The translations under genes were made by a program, and so were the position numbers. DNA of 64,000 nt from Paralichthys olivaceus (Eukaryota > Chordata > Actinopteri > Pleuronectiformes > Paralichthyidae), in the NCBI RefSeq assembly GCF_024713975.1, contig NC_091095.1, positions 1,628,001-1,692,000 on the forward strand, read 5' to 3'. The notes beneath the pieces were generated by a model, which saw only the letters and a program-made list of their open reading frames with translations, searched no databases and was not told where the DNA came from. How positions within the stretch are numbered: the stretch's first letter is position 1; each line of letters starts with the position of its first letter. Positions 35,249 to 48,946 of the stretch are shown here, one piece after another.

Positions 35249-38200
35249 ACAGTATTGTCACGCAGCTGCAAGTCTCCACGGGAAGCAAACCGCTAATTCT
35301 CTTCACATTAACAGATCAAGACGACCAACCAACGTTTAAACGGTCTCTGTTCGCTGCAGCAGCAGCAGGAGAAGAAAAACTGAACAGAAAGTATTAAAAC
35401 ATTTAAGAGATTAAGCTTTAATAAATACATATTAACTTCAGGCCTGTTAAAGATTATTTACTGTGAAACAGGCTCATCTGTGGTTTATATCTTGAGTGTG
35501 AATGACAGAGGAGTGCAGAGACAGCGGGGATTAAAGTTAGATAAATGAAAGTAAAAAAAGAGATGGGGGGGGGGGCTGTAATGACATTACAGAACACACC
35601 CACTCATCATTCCTTTAGTCTGTATCTGTCCGGGGTGAGACGCTCTCCCTGCTGGTGTAAATTAATGCGAGGAGCACGTTGGTGTAAATGGTTTATTCTC
35701 TGGGTTATCTACTGTGTAAAAATGAGCGCCATAAATTTCCGACCTCTTCCACTCATGCTCCACATGACGGTGACATAAAAGACGGGGCATGGCTCCGCAC
35801 TGAGAAATATTCACCACCGAGACACGTTAAACACAGAGCTGCAGGAGGTGTGTGTGTGTGTGTGTGTGTGTGTCTGTGTGTGTGTGTGTGTGTGTGTGTC
35901 GTCGCTATGGATTACCTGGCCGACTGGATCCTCTTGGCTCTCCAGGACAGGGCGGGGTTGTAATGGTGGATGTGTGCAGAGCTGGGGCCCGGACGGGTCA
36001 CCATCTTGTAGCGTGACCTGTACACCCGCTGGGAGGCGGGACCACAGTGGGAGGAGGAGGCGGGACCTGAGGACAGCAACGTTGACGGATGGTTATGAGA
36101 ACGAAAAAAAATCGAATCGTATACGAAACAGAAGTCCAGTCAGTGTGTGTGAACATATGCACATATACACATCAGTCTGAATGCATGAAACTGAGTACGC
36201 ACACGCACACGCACACACACACCTGTCCGACTTTGGCAGGTGTGCTCTTTAATAAGCTTCACATATAAAAATGAGAGGGAATAACAAAGGCAGAATTTTT
36301 ATGAGCCTAATAAATCAAATCCTCTGTCTCTTTCCTCGCTGCCTTCATCGCTCCTGCTCGCCTCTCGTTCGTTATATCATTTTACAGATCCATCAGAAGA
36401 AGTGTTTAGAGTACAGAGATCCAAATAGGGGGAAAAAAGAGGAGTAAGTATTTTTATTTATTTATTTATTTGGCTGTGTATCCATCATGTTGTTTTATGA
36501 TGGCCTGTGCTGGCTGACGTACTCAAACAAAGAACGGAATTTGCATTGTGGATCATCCAAGTCCCCGTTCGCTAAGATTAAAGACTTCACGACCCACAAG
36601 GCTTTCTGCTCCAGTCTGAAACGTAGGGTCAGTGTGAGTAGATGAGGAGGATTCTGTCGTATCACAGAGTGAGTTTAATTTTCTTATGATTCATTTCAAT
36701 CAGCTTTGTTAAAAATACATCCAAGGAAAATGTCCTGAAAGCCCTGAAACATCAAGAGTGGTGACATGATCATTAAAATGATCCAGAGCCTTCAACTGCA
36801 GTTTCCATCGTCATAATTATTTTTTTCCAGATTCATCTAAGGTCGGTGTCACTTTTGACTTTTGACCATCAAAATGTTAACAGTTCATGAATCCCAGTAC
36901 ATGTTTGTACCAAATTCCCTCACGTTGATCTTGACATTCAAGAAAAACATAAAAATACTCTGAGGTCGCCACGAACGTGACCATTAACCCTTGGCTACCA
37001 AAATCAAATCAATAAATCCTCGAGTACAAGCGAATATTTGTGCTAAATGTGAATGAATTCCCTCAAAACAAGGCAAAAAAGAATAAAAATTCTCCAGTCC
37101 AATTGAATCTTTGCACCAAATTTAAAGAAATTCCCTCAAGGTGTACTTGAGATATCATGTTTTCAAGAGCGGGATGGTTTTATAACAAAAGATAATATCT
37201 GTCTCACTGAGAACCAAAACCTTTCTCTTGGAAAACTCATTTCAAAACAAGATGGAGGCAGCGTTAAATGAACATTAACATAATTAAGACCAACCTAAAT
37301 GTATGTGAGACCAATTAGGTGCAACTACTAACCACCTAGTAGTAAAAACCTTGCTTTTCACAGACAGGGATGAAAACCTTTGTGGAAAACTGCATTCATA
37401 AAAAAACCTTTCATGAATTAATTTGCCACAAGCTGCATCATATTTCGTGAAAAGATAAAGAAACATCCAAACCTACAACATGTAAAAAAAAAAAAACCTC
37501 AGTTCAGTTGCTCAACATATTCATTTAAATAAAAAAATGTCATTATCTCGGTTCCCTTACCCCCCCCCCCCTTCTACCAATCATTCACCACAATGGTCAT
37601 GTGACAGCACTCTGTCTCCCTAATGAGTAAAGGGAAGACAGAGTGAAGAGACACGTGAGGGAAGATAACAGATGAGTTTATACACCGGGTAAGGAGCTCA
37701 TTTCCAATAGTCTCTCTCACAAGACTTTAATTGCCAATTATCAGGATTGTTGCCATTTTAATTAGCGTCCAATAACAAACCGTGACCACGAGGGCTGCGG
37801 TGACAAATAATAAAATGATTCGATTTCCACTTCTACACATTACGCCCTCTCTCTCCTGCCCGCTCCCTCCACTCCTCCCCTCTGTTCTTACTCCCCCTCA
37901 GGCGCTGGTTTCATTTGTCGGTCGGGATGCAGTTCTGGATCAGCTGGAATTCATCTCAGACAAACATTTACCGTTGAACAAATCACTGCGAGCCGAGGGC
38001 GCTGATGCAACACTGGCTGGTTGTTTGGGACACACACAAGCACACAAACACACTGTGCCTTGCCCATGTGCACTCAGGAAGACACACAAGGCACGAAGGA
38101 CAGACTCTAGGTGATAATTCTGTCTCTATCTCTGCCGAAGTGAATGTAAAGCAATAAATGTTCAAATCGTGTTAGGACAGTAAAGAGAACTATTACTGTG

Positions 38201-38536
38201 TAGAAACATAAGTTACACAGCAAGAGAACGGCTTTGTGTGCTGGATGTTACATAAGCAGAAGATGACTTTCACTAAACATGACTTATGGGTAAATAACCA
38301 CAAACAAACTTTAAACTATGACTTGAATTACTGAACAATTCAGATAAAGTCTCTGTTTTACATATCAATTTTGGAATGGTGCATTATTTAATATGTTGTT
38401 TTGCAGATTTCCTTGTGACACTATTGTTATCCATCAATATTAAACGGCATTAATGTGATTATAATCATTTTGGTTGGCCGCAGATCGGTGGTGTATTACG
38501 TGTGTGTGCGCGTTGTGGGTTAGACAGAGAGAGAGA

Positions 38537-38573
<37 letters not shown>

Positions 38574-38588
38574 TATGTGGGTGCAGGT

Positions 38589-38625
<37 letters not shown>

Positions 38626-38933
38626 GTATTGTACAGGATTAGTTGCCAGGCTTGAAGTCACTTTTTTTCCCACAGTCCATCTGTATTGCAGTCAGAGCTA
38701 TTTGGGCGTCCTGGCAGATGACAAATAGGGCTTGTCAAAGGTGCCGCTACGATTCCCACCCCTCAACCGCTTACACCCCCCCACCCCCGCCACCCCTGTA
38801 TCTCTAACCTGCACCTCAATCTGACTCTAAACCCTTGTTCCACACACCATGACACCCGCCACATCAATGACGCTGTCCCATCGCTGTTCCACCAAGACGA
38901 TTGTTTAATGACATCTACAGTGAGCTGCCCTCT

Positions 38934-38979
<46 letters not shown>

Positions 38980-39570
38980 GTGTGTGTGCGTATCTCTCTA
39001 TGCTTGTGTGGACACATTTTCCTTTAAAAGCCTTTCATCAACGTGTGAGCTGCAGGTCTGTGATACAACGTCTTGTGTGACACAGGTTGACATGATGCAC
39101 ATCAACCTAAACCAAACACTGAACTTAGAAATAAGTGAGAGAATAATGTTTGTTGAGAGGAAATGCGACCTGATTCAGTTCAGCTTTCATTTTGCAAATT
39201 ATTTCAAAGTTGAAATACCGAAATGATTGCTGGGTACTGTGAGGACATTTTGGACAAAGTTAAATAAGTTTTAGGGTTAAGATGGTCTGTGTGACCACGG
39301 CCTGTAGCAAGTCTAGTTATTACCATTATTGTTATTAGTCTCTTATTTTATATTGTTTTATTGATGTCCTGCTATTTTGCAGTTTTGTGAACTGTAAGGT
39401 GTTCTTGATCGGCTTAAAGGCGACCCTGAATAAAACACATTATTTATATTATTATTATTTTAGGGCGTAGGGTTAGATATCAGGGAGGGTAAGGGGCAAT
39501 GCATTATATCACCGGGTGTCCTCACAACCCATGTAAAATAAGTGTGTGTGTGTATGTGTGTGTGTGTGTG

Positions 39571-39601
<31 letters not shown>

Positions 39602-42600
39602 CAGCAGCGATGGATGGACGCCTCTGCTCTGATTGTAAACCGCTGCAGGTTGTGTTGGTTGAGTGGCTCTGGGAGCAATGGGGTCTCAATCTTCCACTAT
39701 AGGACCATGACCAATGAGCATGTGAACACACACGCACTCACACACAAACGCACACTTACTCACACGTACACACCTGGGGTCTCAATCTTCCCTTAATAGA
39801 CCTTTGACAGTGGCCTGCCTTGTAAAGTGGGGGGTGCGAGCCCGAGTGGCGCCCTGTGCCGGCGAAGACGGCGTTTGCAGACGCATGCAGCTCACACATC
39901 GTTCATCCATCTCTCGCTGACTCGCTGCCGTGAATCCACAGATAATCTACTTCAGTCGCTCCGCACTGCACTCATCGCTCCTCCTGCAAGCAGCCTGCCG
40001 TCTGGGGCCAGAGCCACGTTAAAGGGTTGGTTCAACACATTTTCCTCACACCAATAGAATCCATTCAAGCACATAGTTTTTGTTTTATTCTTCCAAGGTT
40101 TTGAGGTTGTCTGGTTTTTGTGCCTACCCCAAGACAACAAGGACATTTCATTGATTATTCTGCCGATTGTTTTCTTCTGCACATTCAAATTTCAGAAAAC
40201 CCCTAAGAGATCAAGGCGGCATCTTCAAATTGCTTTAAATCTTTTGCTCAAAGTTTCAAACCCCAATAGCACTAAACTTGGTGAAAGGATGTGATATGGG
40301 TCAGGGGAGAACCCATTAGATTTTAGTGTGGCTCCAGTAATTCTTTTCCCAACATTAACAGATAATTAGCTTTGCAGCATTTTCATTTATTTCTCAGAGA
40401 ACAATAAATGGATCTTGATGACAAAAACCAGGCATGTTTAGGACCAATATTATAAGTGTAGGCAATTTGGTGCAGATTCAAATAAAAATCTTGATCTAGT
40501 GAATAAGGGGACTGTAGTGACTTGGTGGATGTCTGCACTCTTCTCGTGGGCTGATGTAAACACATTAACACAGTAATTATGCTTCAAATGTTGTTTTCCA
40601 AACAAAGTTTCACTAAAGAAGTTGAGGCTGAAATCTGACACATGTTCAAAAAGTGAGGAATTAAAACCTCTAAAAAAAAGTAACGTGGGGGAACCGACCC
40701 CTATAAGCAAAATCAAAGTTGTATCTTTTCCCTGGTTTATCCTCTTTCAAACAGCTCTGATCCTCTCCTGGATCCACTCAACACTTGTGACAAATCACTG
40801 ATGTAGATGCTGCTCTGTCAACATTAAGCAGCAGATGTAGCATCACATAAGTGGATCTGGGAATGTTGCACTCGCGTCCCTAAGACGACTGAGCCTCGTC
40901 TAAGCGGCACAGACTAGACTTTGAGTAAAGTTGTCTTCCACTTCAGAGCTTTGATAACTCCGTGCTCTCTGTTCCCAGCCCTCTGACTGGGGCTACTGAC
41001 AGGCCACGGCACTGCACCTCCCCTCCACCTCCCCTCCACCATCCTCTTAGGGATCCCCTCCCGGCAGACTTCCCCTCCGTACCTGACGGCTAATTCCAGG
41101 GAACAGCGGTCCCAGTCTGCCCCCTCCCTGGGACGACCCAATGGATAATAAATCTTGTTATTGACAGTGCCTGTTCCCCCTGACATCCCATGTTCCTGTC
41201 CCCTGGGGCTCATCTTCTGACTCCCACTGCTCTGCCGCTCTCACAGAAGACAGCGGTGCCATGCTAACATCAGACTTAACAAGGGAGTTACCACAATTTA
41301 ATAACCCGCCGTAAGCCAGAGCAGTTATGATAATATGATCTGTGCATGTTTGACACCCAGCGATACTTTCTGACAGACTACACCCAGAGATGTCATCAGA
41401 GTCTGATGCCCCACCCTGCCAACAGAGATCTGCATTCCAGGGTCTTAAAATGACTGCATCCTGTAACTCATCGGAGTATATCAAGTACTCCTAGAGTACA
41501 ACTAGAATGTGAACGTTGCGTGTGAATGAGTTTAACATCTTGTTTCATGAGAATTCAGGTTCGAGGAATGTTCTTCTCGGTCACAAAAGGTTTTAACACT
41601 TTCTCCTGTTCTCTGCTCTTATGTACCCTGCATGTCTCTTTCACAAACGGCCCTGAAGGAAACATTTTGCCATTTTATATGATCAATAATCTATTGTAAT
41701 AAAATATACTCAAAGCTAGAGCCGTCTCTGTCTGTAAGTTCTCAAAGTGCACCTGATTTTTTTAAGACAACACACAAGGTGAGTGTGTTCTCGCTGCTGC
41801 AGGACGAACAGTGTGTGCAGTTTTAATCACGTTTTGTTCCTGAAAAATAAATGTGTGTTTTGAATATTTGTCACTATGTTAACCAGATCCTTCTAGCTCA
41901 TCATGGCAAATCAATGTTGGTCTAAAAAATAAACAGCATCGAGACAGAATGGAGTTTTTTTCGAGATCTGAAGCTTCATTATGTGACTTTGAATGAAATA
42001 TTAAAGAGAGTGGACAAAAAAATCCTGAATCTGCACCAAAGTTGCACGAGTTCTTTCTTTGCCCACTTCCTATCCTTCCACCCAGTTTTGTGAAAATCTG
42101 TACAAACAAACAAGCAAATAAATCAATGAATGGATGAAAATGTCCATTTTCTCTTTAATCGCTACCAGTGAAAAAATCCAAGTAACCTCATTTAATTTTA
42201 AGATTGAACTTAATGACTGGTGGAGCTTTAAGGATCCATGTGTTTGTGTACTCAGTCCTTTAAGTACGACCACATGTGACCTTAATTCAGTCCTGCAGAC
42301 TAAAAACAGATCTGCCTTCAGAGAACAAGGTGATACTGTAAGTGTGATGACAGATGGCCCCACATTAATCAATTCCTCTTCAGTTATATATGTCGTTACC
42401 GAATCAACACTGGAGAATAAACCGTATTATGTTTAAGAAGGTATTTCTGTATGACCGACCAGTCTTTTTACGGGAACACTCAGGGGCTCCATTGGAGTGA
42501 ATGTGGATGAAGAGCTGGGCTGACACGAACTGACAGGCTGATGGCTGCGTTGGGCCCCGTACTGACACAGAGGCCCCTGGTGCGTGCCATCAGCAGATGC

Positions 42601-45600
42601 TGTCAGCCAAGTGTGGTGGTGATGTCACCACAGAGAGGCGTGTTCAGGGGGGAGAGTGTGTTTTGGGTAGGAAGGTTGTGGTAGTGGTTGGGGGAGAAAA
42701 AGGGGGGGGGGGGGGTTACTGGCTTGTGGCCTCGTCCATCATCGCAGTGGAGCCATCAGCTGTAACAAACACCAGCTGACCAAGGGAGGGGGAATTCTTC
42801 CACTCTGGCAAATGCAAACACATGCGTGCTCGGGGGGGTTGTTGCTATAGACATGCTATATAAAGTCAATTATTGATACAGGGTTTTAAAATCGGGAATA
42901 CCATAATAAAAACAAGTCCTTAAAAACCACAAAATGGTAAAAAGAAGACTGCGCAATTAAAAATCTGTTATTAGAAGTTTATGAAAGTCCAAAAATGTTT
43001 TAGAAATACTTTTAAGTCATTGTAATACCACAACTAACCTAACAAAGAAGGTTGTCCTGCTTTATTAACCACAATAAATACAATATACTTTATTAATCAG
43101 TGAGTTGTCTCCGTGTCGTATGGGTCATTTTGCACTTCAGGACGGAGCCAGTCTAAATGTTGCCCCCTTCTTTCAGTCTTTACACTAAGATTAGCTGATC
43201 ACCTCCTGGTTTAAGCCTCATACTTAAGGCACACGCGAGGAGAACTGACCTTCTCATCTTCCTCAGGGGAAGAAAGTGAAAATGTGTAAAATGTATTTCC
43301 AGAAATACTTAGATTAGCGTAATTTGAGAGAAATAATACATGAAGACACATTTAAAAAGGAATTCAACTGTTGTATTGAAGAAACAGCTCCTGATTTCAA
43401 TCAGCGAGCTGATATTAGATGATTGAAGAATCGAAGTAAACAAGACTATGAATAGATCACATGATCTTTGCCAAGTCTCTTGAGCGTGACAATGAGCCAC
43501 GCTCTCTGCAACTAGCACATCTTTGAGGGAACCAAATAAGTAAGTGTTTGACTCCTGTTCCTGGGGGGAGGGGGGGTGGATAACTTTAGTCTGTAATGTA
43601 GCCCAGGGCCACACTTTACCTCTGACAATGAATGATCTGCAATCAGAATTAAAGTTCTCTCACTACATTATGATCTATATTTTCAGAAACTTTAAATGTA
43701 AAACATACATGATGACCAGACTGTTATGAATATAATGCAAGTCTAAGTAATTTTCCAACATGTGAGGAGACCTGACAACATCCTTGATGAATAATTGAAT
43801 GATAATAGCCTCTATATGTGTTTTTGCAGAGTAGACATATGCTCCTGTAGCCATAAAGAACATCAATAACTTGAATAAGACATGATGAAAACACGCATTT
43901 CCAACAAACTCCACCTTGACCCTGACCCCCACCCTGGCAGCTGACAAAATCTTTAGCTGTGATTGGGGACTTGGCGAGATTGTAATCCGCCGTAAACATT
44001 TCATGTGTCCAGTGACATGTGTGTCAGACACACACTGCGTCATGTTTGGTCCAATGGATGACTGTAGCTGTCAATCAGCCGGTCCCATTAGACACCTCAA
44101 GAGAAAGAGCCCGGGGCTTTGTCCACTAAAGGACTGCTATCATTACACGCGTTGTATGTGCGTCTGTTTGTGAGCATGGAGAGGGGAGGGGGGGAGCGGT
44201 GTGTACTTGTGGGAGAGAGTGAAAAGCTTGGGGGATAAAAGTGTGTGTGTGTGTGTCATAAAAACCTTTTCCAAGTGTGACTGGGGCACTTGAAGGTTAA
44301 GTGAGTGCATCACTAAAGGGCAACACTGGATTCCACATGGGACGTGAGCCTCTGCCCCGAACGATTCACATCAAAACCCAGAGGGAGGAAGCAGCTCCGA
44401 GTCTTAGTGACGGAAAACAGAGAGGGAACGTGTGCAGAAACATGGGTGCTACGCCTGTTTCTCTTTTGAGGTTGGTTCTGATGCTGTGTTGACTCTGACA
44501 ACAAGATCACACAGACGATGGAGGCATCATCTCCATTTACTCTCACTATCCAGACATGAAGTCAAAATGTCCCAGATACAAACGCAGCGATCTTGTGGCG
44601 ATGTCATTTGGAGCCAAAGTTTGTGATCATAGAGTGAGGCATCGTTTTTTATAGCCCATCATCACATAACTAATTAAAAACAAACTTATCATGGGACCGT
44701 CTTCCGAGGAAAATTTATTTTGATATTTTTTTGTTTGTCCAAGTCCCACGGAGGAGGCCGGGTCTATGATCAATTCAGCATGTATGACAAAAAACAAAAC
44801 CATGAAGAATGTGCAGAGGAAACACTTGGAGGAAACCAGTGAAATCCATTTAGTAGCTACCATTGTTTGAGTTTTGTTATACAAAAATCAGGTTCACGCT
44901 CTGGCAACTTCCCTGAACGCAACCAGTTCAAGAACCAGAGATAATTTGTGATCTGGAAAAGGGTGAATAATGTAGAATGTGTATTAAGATGAACAGCATT
45001 TCCCCAAAAGTAAAGCCAAAGCATCTTGAACGCCCCCAGAACTATCTAGAATCACAGTAGCCATCTTTTAAAAGACTTTGTAGTTTAGTCCATGTCCCAT
45101 CTGCATGCATGGAGGAGATTTTCGACTTATACTGCTGCCAGCCACCAGGTGGCAATCAAGACACTTTGGCCCCAGCTGCCATAGTTGTACCTGTGATCTG
45201 ATGTATTATTGTGTCTTTATACCCAGAGAGTAAATATAATGTGTCCTGGATGTGTTGCCTGACAACACTCACAATGGAATAAAGTCATGTTGAGAAAGAA
45301 GAGCTGCTGCGTGGATCCACACTAAGTTGCTGTGACTTTGTCTCATCACACCGAGTGACGGGCTGCAGACACATGCACGGCCCTGTGGTCCTGTATGTCA
45401 GTCAACCCACACACACACACATTAACACACAGCGGTGCCTCGGTAGTGTAGATTTAGACCAGCACTGAGGTTCTGGTTGCAGATGCCATCGTGGTGTGCA
45501 TCCATCATGCTCCTTATTCTTTTGGGCCAGTGAGTGATGGGCCCCGGGCAGCCGGCCCCCCAACTTCTGTTTCAGCCACTGACTGAGAGACAAGGAGGTG

Positions 45601-48600
45601 ATGTACACGCCCGTTGGGAGACACACAAGCATCATGAATGTGTCAAAGTGTAAAGAGAGAGAGAGGGGGGGGGTGTCCAAAAGAGCGCCACACAGGCGAG
45701 AGGACGAGGCGGCTCGTACGGAATATTTAGGTTCTTTTTACACTCGAGTGTAAGCAGAGAGGTTAGGGCTCAGACACTTCAACACACAAAACACCGGCAA
45801 CAGTTCGTCACTGATTGTAGTTCTTACGCCATCGTGTCATCTACATCACGTTCCTTTCATCATTAGTTCATCTTTTTCTCTAGAGGTGAAACAAGTAGTT
45901 CATTTGTCATAATCCACAGATAATTACATGTGTCATGTACCTTTCCTGTCGGGGGTCAGAAAAGAACCCAATAAATGTTGGTGCAGATCCACGTCAGGGG
46001 GTGGACACGGGGCTGTTATCACTTTATTTAACGTTGTAATATTACAGTTTATAACATTTTCACAGATTTCCCAAGAATAATTCAAGGATCTTGATGAAAA
46101 GAAGATCTGACATGTTTAGGGCACTGATATCTTTGTAAAGATAGAAGAGGCCTGTTCTCTACCCGTTTGTTTCTTCAATACAGTTTGATTTATTTAGTTT
46201 TGACTGCTGGTTGTTCTATTGGCACTTTTATTGTTAATAATAAGTTTTATGAGATACACACATATTAGATGTAACATCTTCAAAGGGATTTACCCTGGTA
46301 TATATTTTAACAATATGTTTTATTGGTGTTCTTCTCCAACCAAATATTTATCATGATTATCTTTCCGTTAATACTTTCTACATCATTGTACTTTATGACA
46401 ACATTTGACAGTGAGCATTATGATAAGAAAGTTGTCTTCTTGTGTAACTTAACATTTTGCGTGTCCAATAATAAGGAGTATAGATTTTCACCTGACCCTT
46501 GGCAGAGACACTGATATTTGACCTTTGTGTCCTGATGTAATGAAGAGGGCCTGCTGGAATAACTACACAACTTCTGGTTGGCTCTGGCCCCAGGCCACAG
46601 TCAGCTCAGTAACAGCTCTGGACATGGAAGTGCCTTCACCGGGCTGAAAAGTGAGGGTTCAGGAGCTAAAGGTCAGCCAAGAGAAAGAGGGACGATGGCG
46701 TGATGAGAGCCAGTCAAGTCTCCTGTCGCTTCTGGTGCTAATTTGGTGAAGGAAGGGGGCCAAAGGGCTTCCACTCGTCCGATCTTTCTGATGACCAGCA
46801 GGTGCTTTATCAGGAGCCAAATAAACACTGTGATTACTTTCCACCTCTTTCTTCTTTATTAGGTCTTTCCGGTAAATAGTCACTTTCTGCTAGCATCAAA
46901 CTTTCTGCTTTGGGCCTGATCTGTTATAACTCAGTGTTGTTACTCTCGACGTCTACATCTCGGCTCTATCTGCCCTTCTCTCGTCCAGCATCCTCACCCA
47001 CCCACAGCTCCCTCATTCCGTGGTGGCACTCATGGTGCAGCTGGCAGAGCCTAATTGGTCCCTTTGGGCCGAGGAAGAACGGGCAGCAGCCCACTAAAAT
47101 GCTGATCGCAACCAGGAGGAACGGGCATCTGCTTGGAGCAGACACCGCTGCTGAACCACTGGCATAGCGGGCTCACAAACACATCCACAAGGGTACTAAT
47201 GAAGGTCCTTCAAAGTCACTGCAGACCTTCACATAACAGCTGAAGGGCCTCAGCTAAACAAAGTTAAGATTAGATCGTGGGTCGTCCACTAATCCAAAGG
47301 TCAGTGGTTCGATCTCCAGCTCCAGTCCATCCAGTGAGGATGTTACTGAAGCCGGATTTGCCATGATGTCCCATCACCGTAGGGGTTACTCGAGAGTTAT
47401 GTGAATGGCCATTAGGACCAGAGAAGCACTATTTAAATGCAGTCAATGTAATACTGTTAAGTCATTCACTACATGGAACACAGAAAGATTACAGTGAGTG
47501 TGTTGTCATTTGACGGGTCTAGATCATGAAAACCGACATGACATCAAAGTTTAGTGAGGTGGAGATATTAGAAAGAAATATGAAAACACAACTTCCTGAA
47601 AGTCAAACTTAACGACAAAAGAGCCAAAATCTAGTCGGACCAAAAGGTGGTCACGGTCCAAATCAAACTTGAACTAGGCCCCGCCCACGTAGGTGATGAC
47701 AACAGGACGTACATGTCATACTAAATTCTTTGGTGTGCTGCGTAAATCACAATGTGAAACCAAAACCAGATCTAACGTAAACAACCGGAACGAGATGAAA
47801 AAATATGAAGCTTGGTTGAGACGTTCAGGTTTTAACAATGGGCTTAAAACAACTAATGATAAAAACAGAAGTAACCGACCAGAACCGTGACATGAATGAC
47901 ACCAAGGCAATTTCCTGTATGTGCAAATGGCAAATAAAAGAATTCTGATTCTGATTCTGATTCTTCTGACATCAAAAGAATATTCTTCAGTCTCCGGTCA
48001 GAGCTCCTGCATCAGACACACGAGCCCCATCAGTGAGGTAATCCAACACACACTGCTCCAAACTGGTTGTTAAAATGTACAAACTCATTAAAGCAAGAAT
48101 GCAGTGAAAGACAAGCCCAGCTGTGAACCAGATAAGTGAGGAAATAGAAGCATGGTAATCCTCTCCAAAATAAACCAGAGGTCATGGACCTCCAGTACAC
48201 AAGCTAAACTGTAAGAGAGCAGGTATGCTACTGAGTATCACATGTGAGCATGATACTCATACGACTGCAGTAAACAGGAGCGGTGACGAGTACACACCGA
48301 TCTAAAGGTTTCTTGAGAGTAAAAGTACTGAACCATGTGACTTACTATATGATCTGGTATCTCAATTTGATCATAGTATGCAATGGTACTAGTACATAAC
48401 AAAAGACATCAACTATTGTTTGTACCTAAAATGACAATTCTTGTATGTGAGGTGTGCTTAAATTTTTCTGTTTGGTCCATGTCCCATCCACTGGCATTGA
48501 GGAGGCGGGGTTTATGACCTATAGCCAACAAGACGCTCTGGCATCACCTTTGAGGGCTGACCGTCGGATATCTTTACACTCAGTGATTTGTCCCAGTAAA

Positions 48601-48886
48601 AACATTACGTGTTTCTATATATTATAATGTTGTAATTGACATGTATGTCTCAGATGTGGCTCTGTAGAGCAGGTCAGGAGTTTTAGGCTATAATATTGAC
48701 TTGTTTATTCTCCCACTATCTTAAACCACTTTTCATTTTAGAGTCTGAAATGTTAATGACGGCTATTTGCCAATCAGTCGTGCATTACTGTCATCGAACA
48801 AGACGATCGATGATATCAGTGTGTGTCTCCACAGAGGGAGTGAGGTATTTAACAGATAAGCCCCCCAAAGACAGGGCACAAATTAA

Positions 48887-48946
<60 letters not shown>

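Larger units (their letters stand above)
29420..35915 (-). other. zc3h3: zc3h3 intron 4
   Basis: 6.5 kb with GT-AG borders. It contains CT-rich sequence (29700-29738), CA tracts (29892-29918, 29972-30009, 31210-31243), a family-G repeat copy (31672-31875), a C17 run (34340-34356), a family-D repeat (34970-35095), a (GT)n tract (35213-35244) and a long TG tract right at its 5' end (35848-35899). The repeat-poor patch 33395-33620 may be regulatory. No internal gene is supported. Confidence 0.7.

Noticed and set aside
48889..48945. Possible CRISPR-like or satellite array
   Set aside because: Plain dinucleotide repeat; no spacer-repeat structure occurs anywhere in the window.
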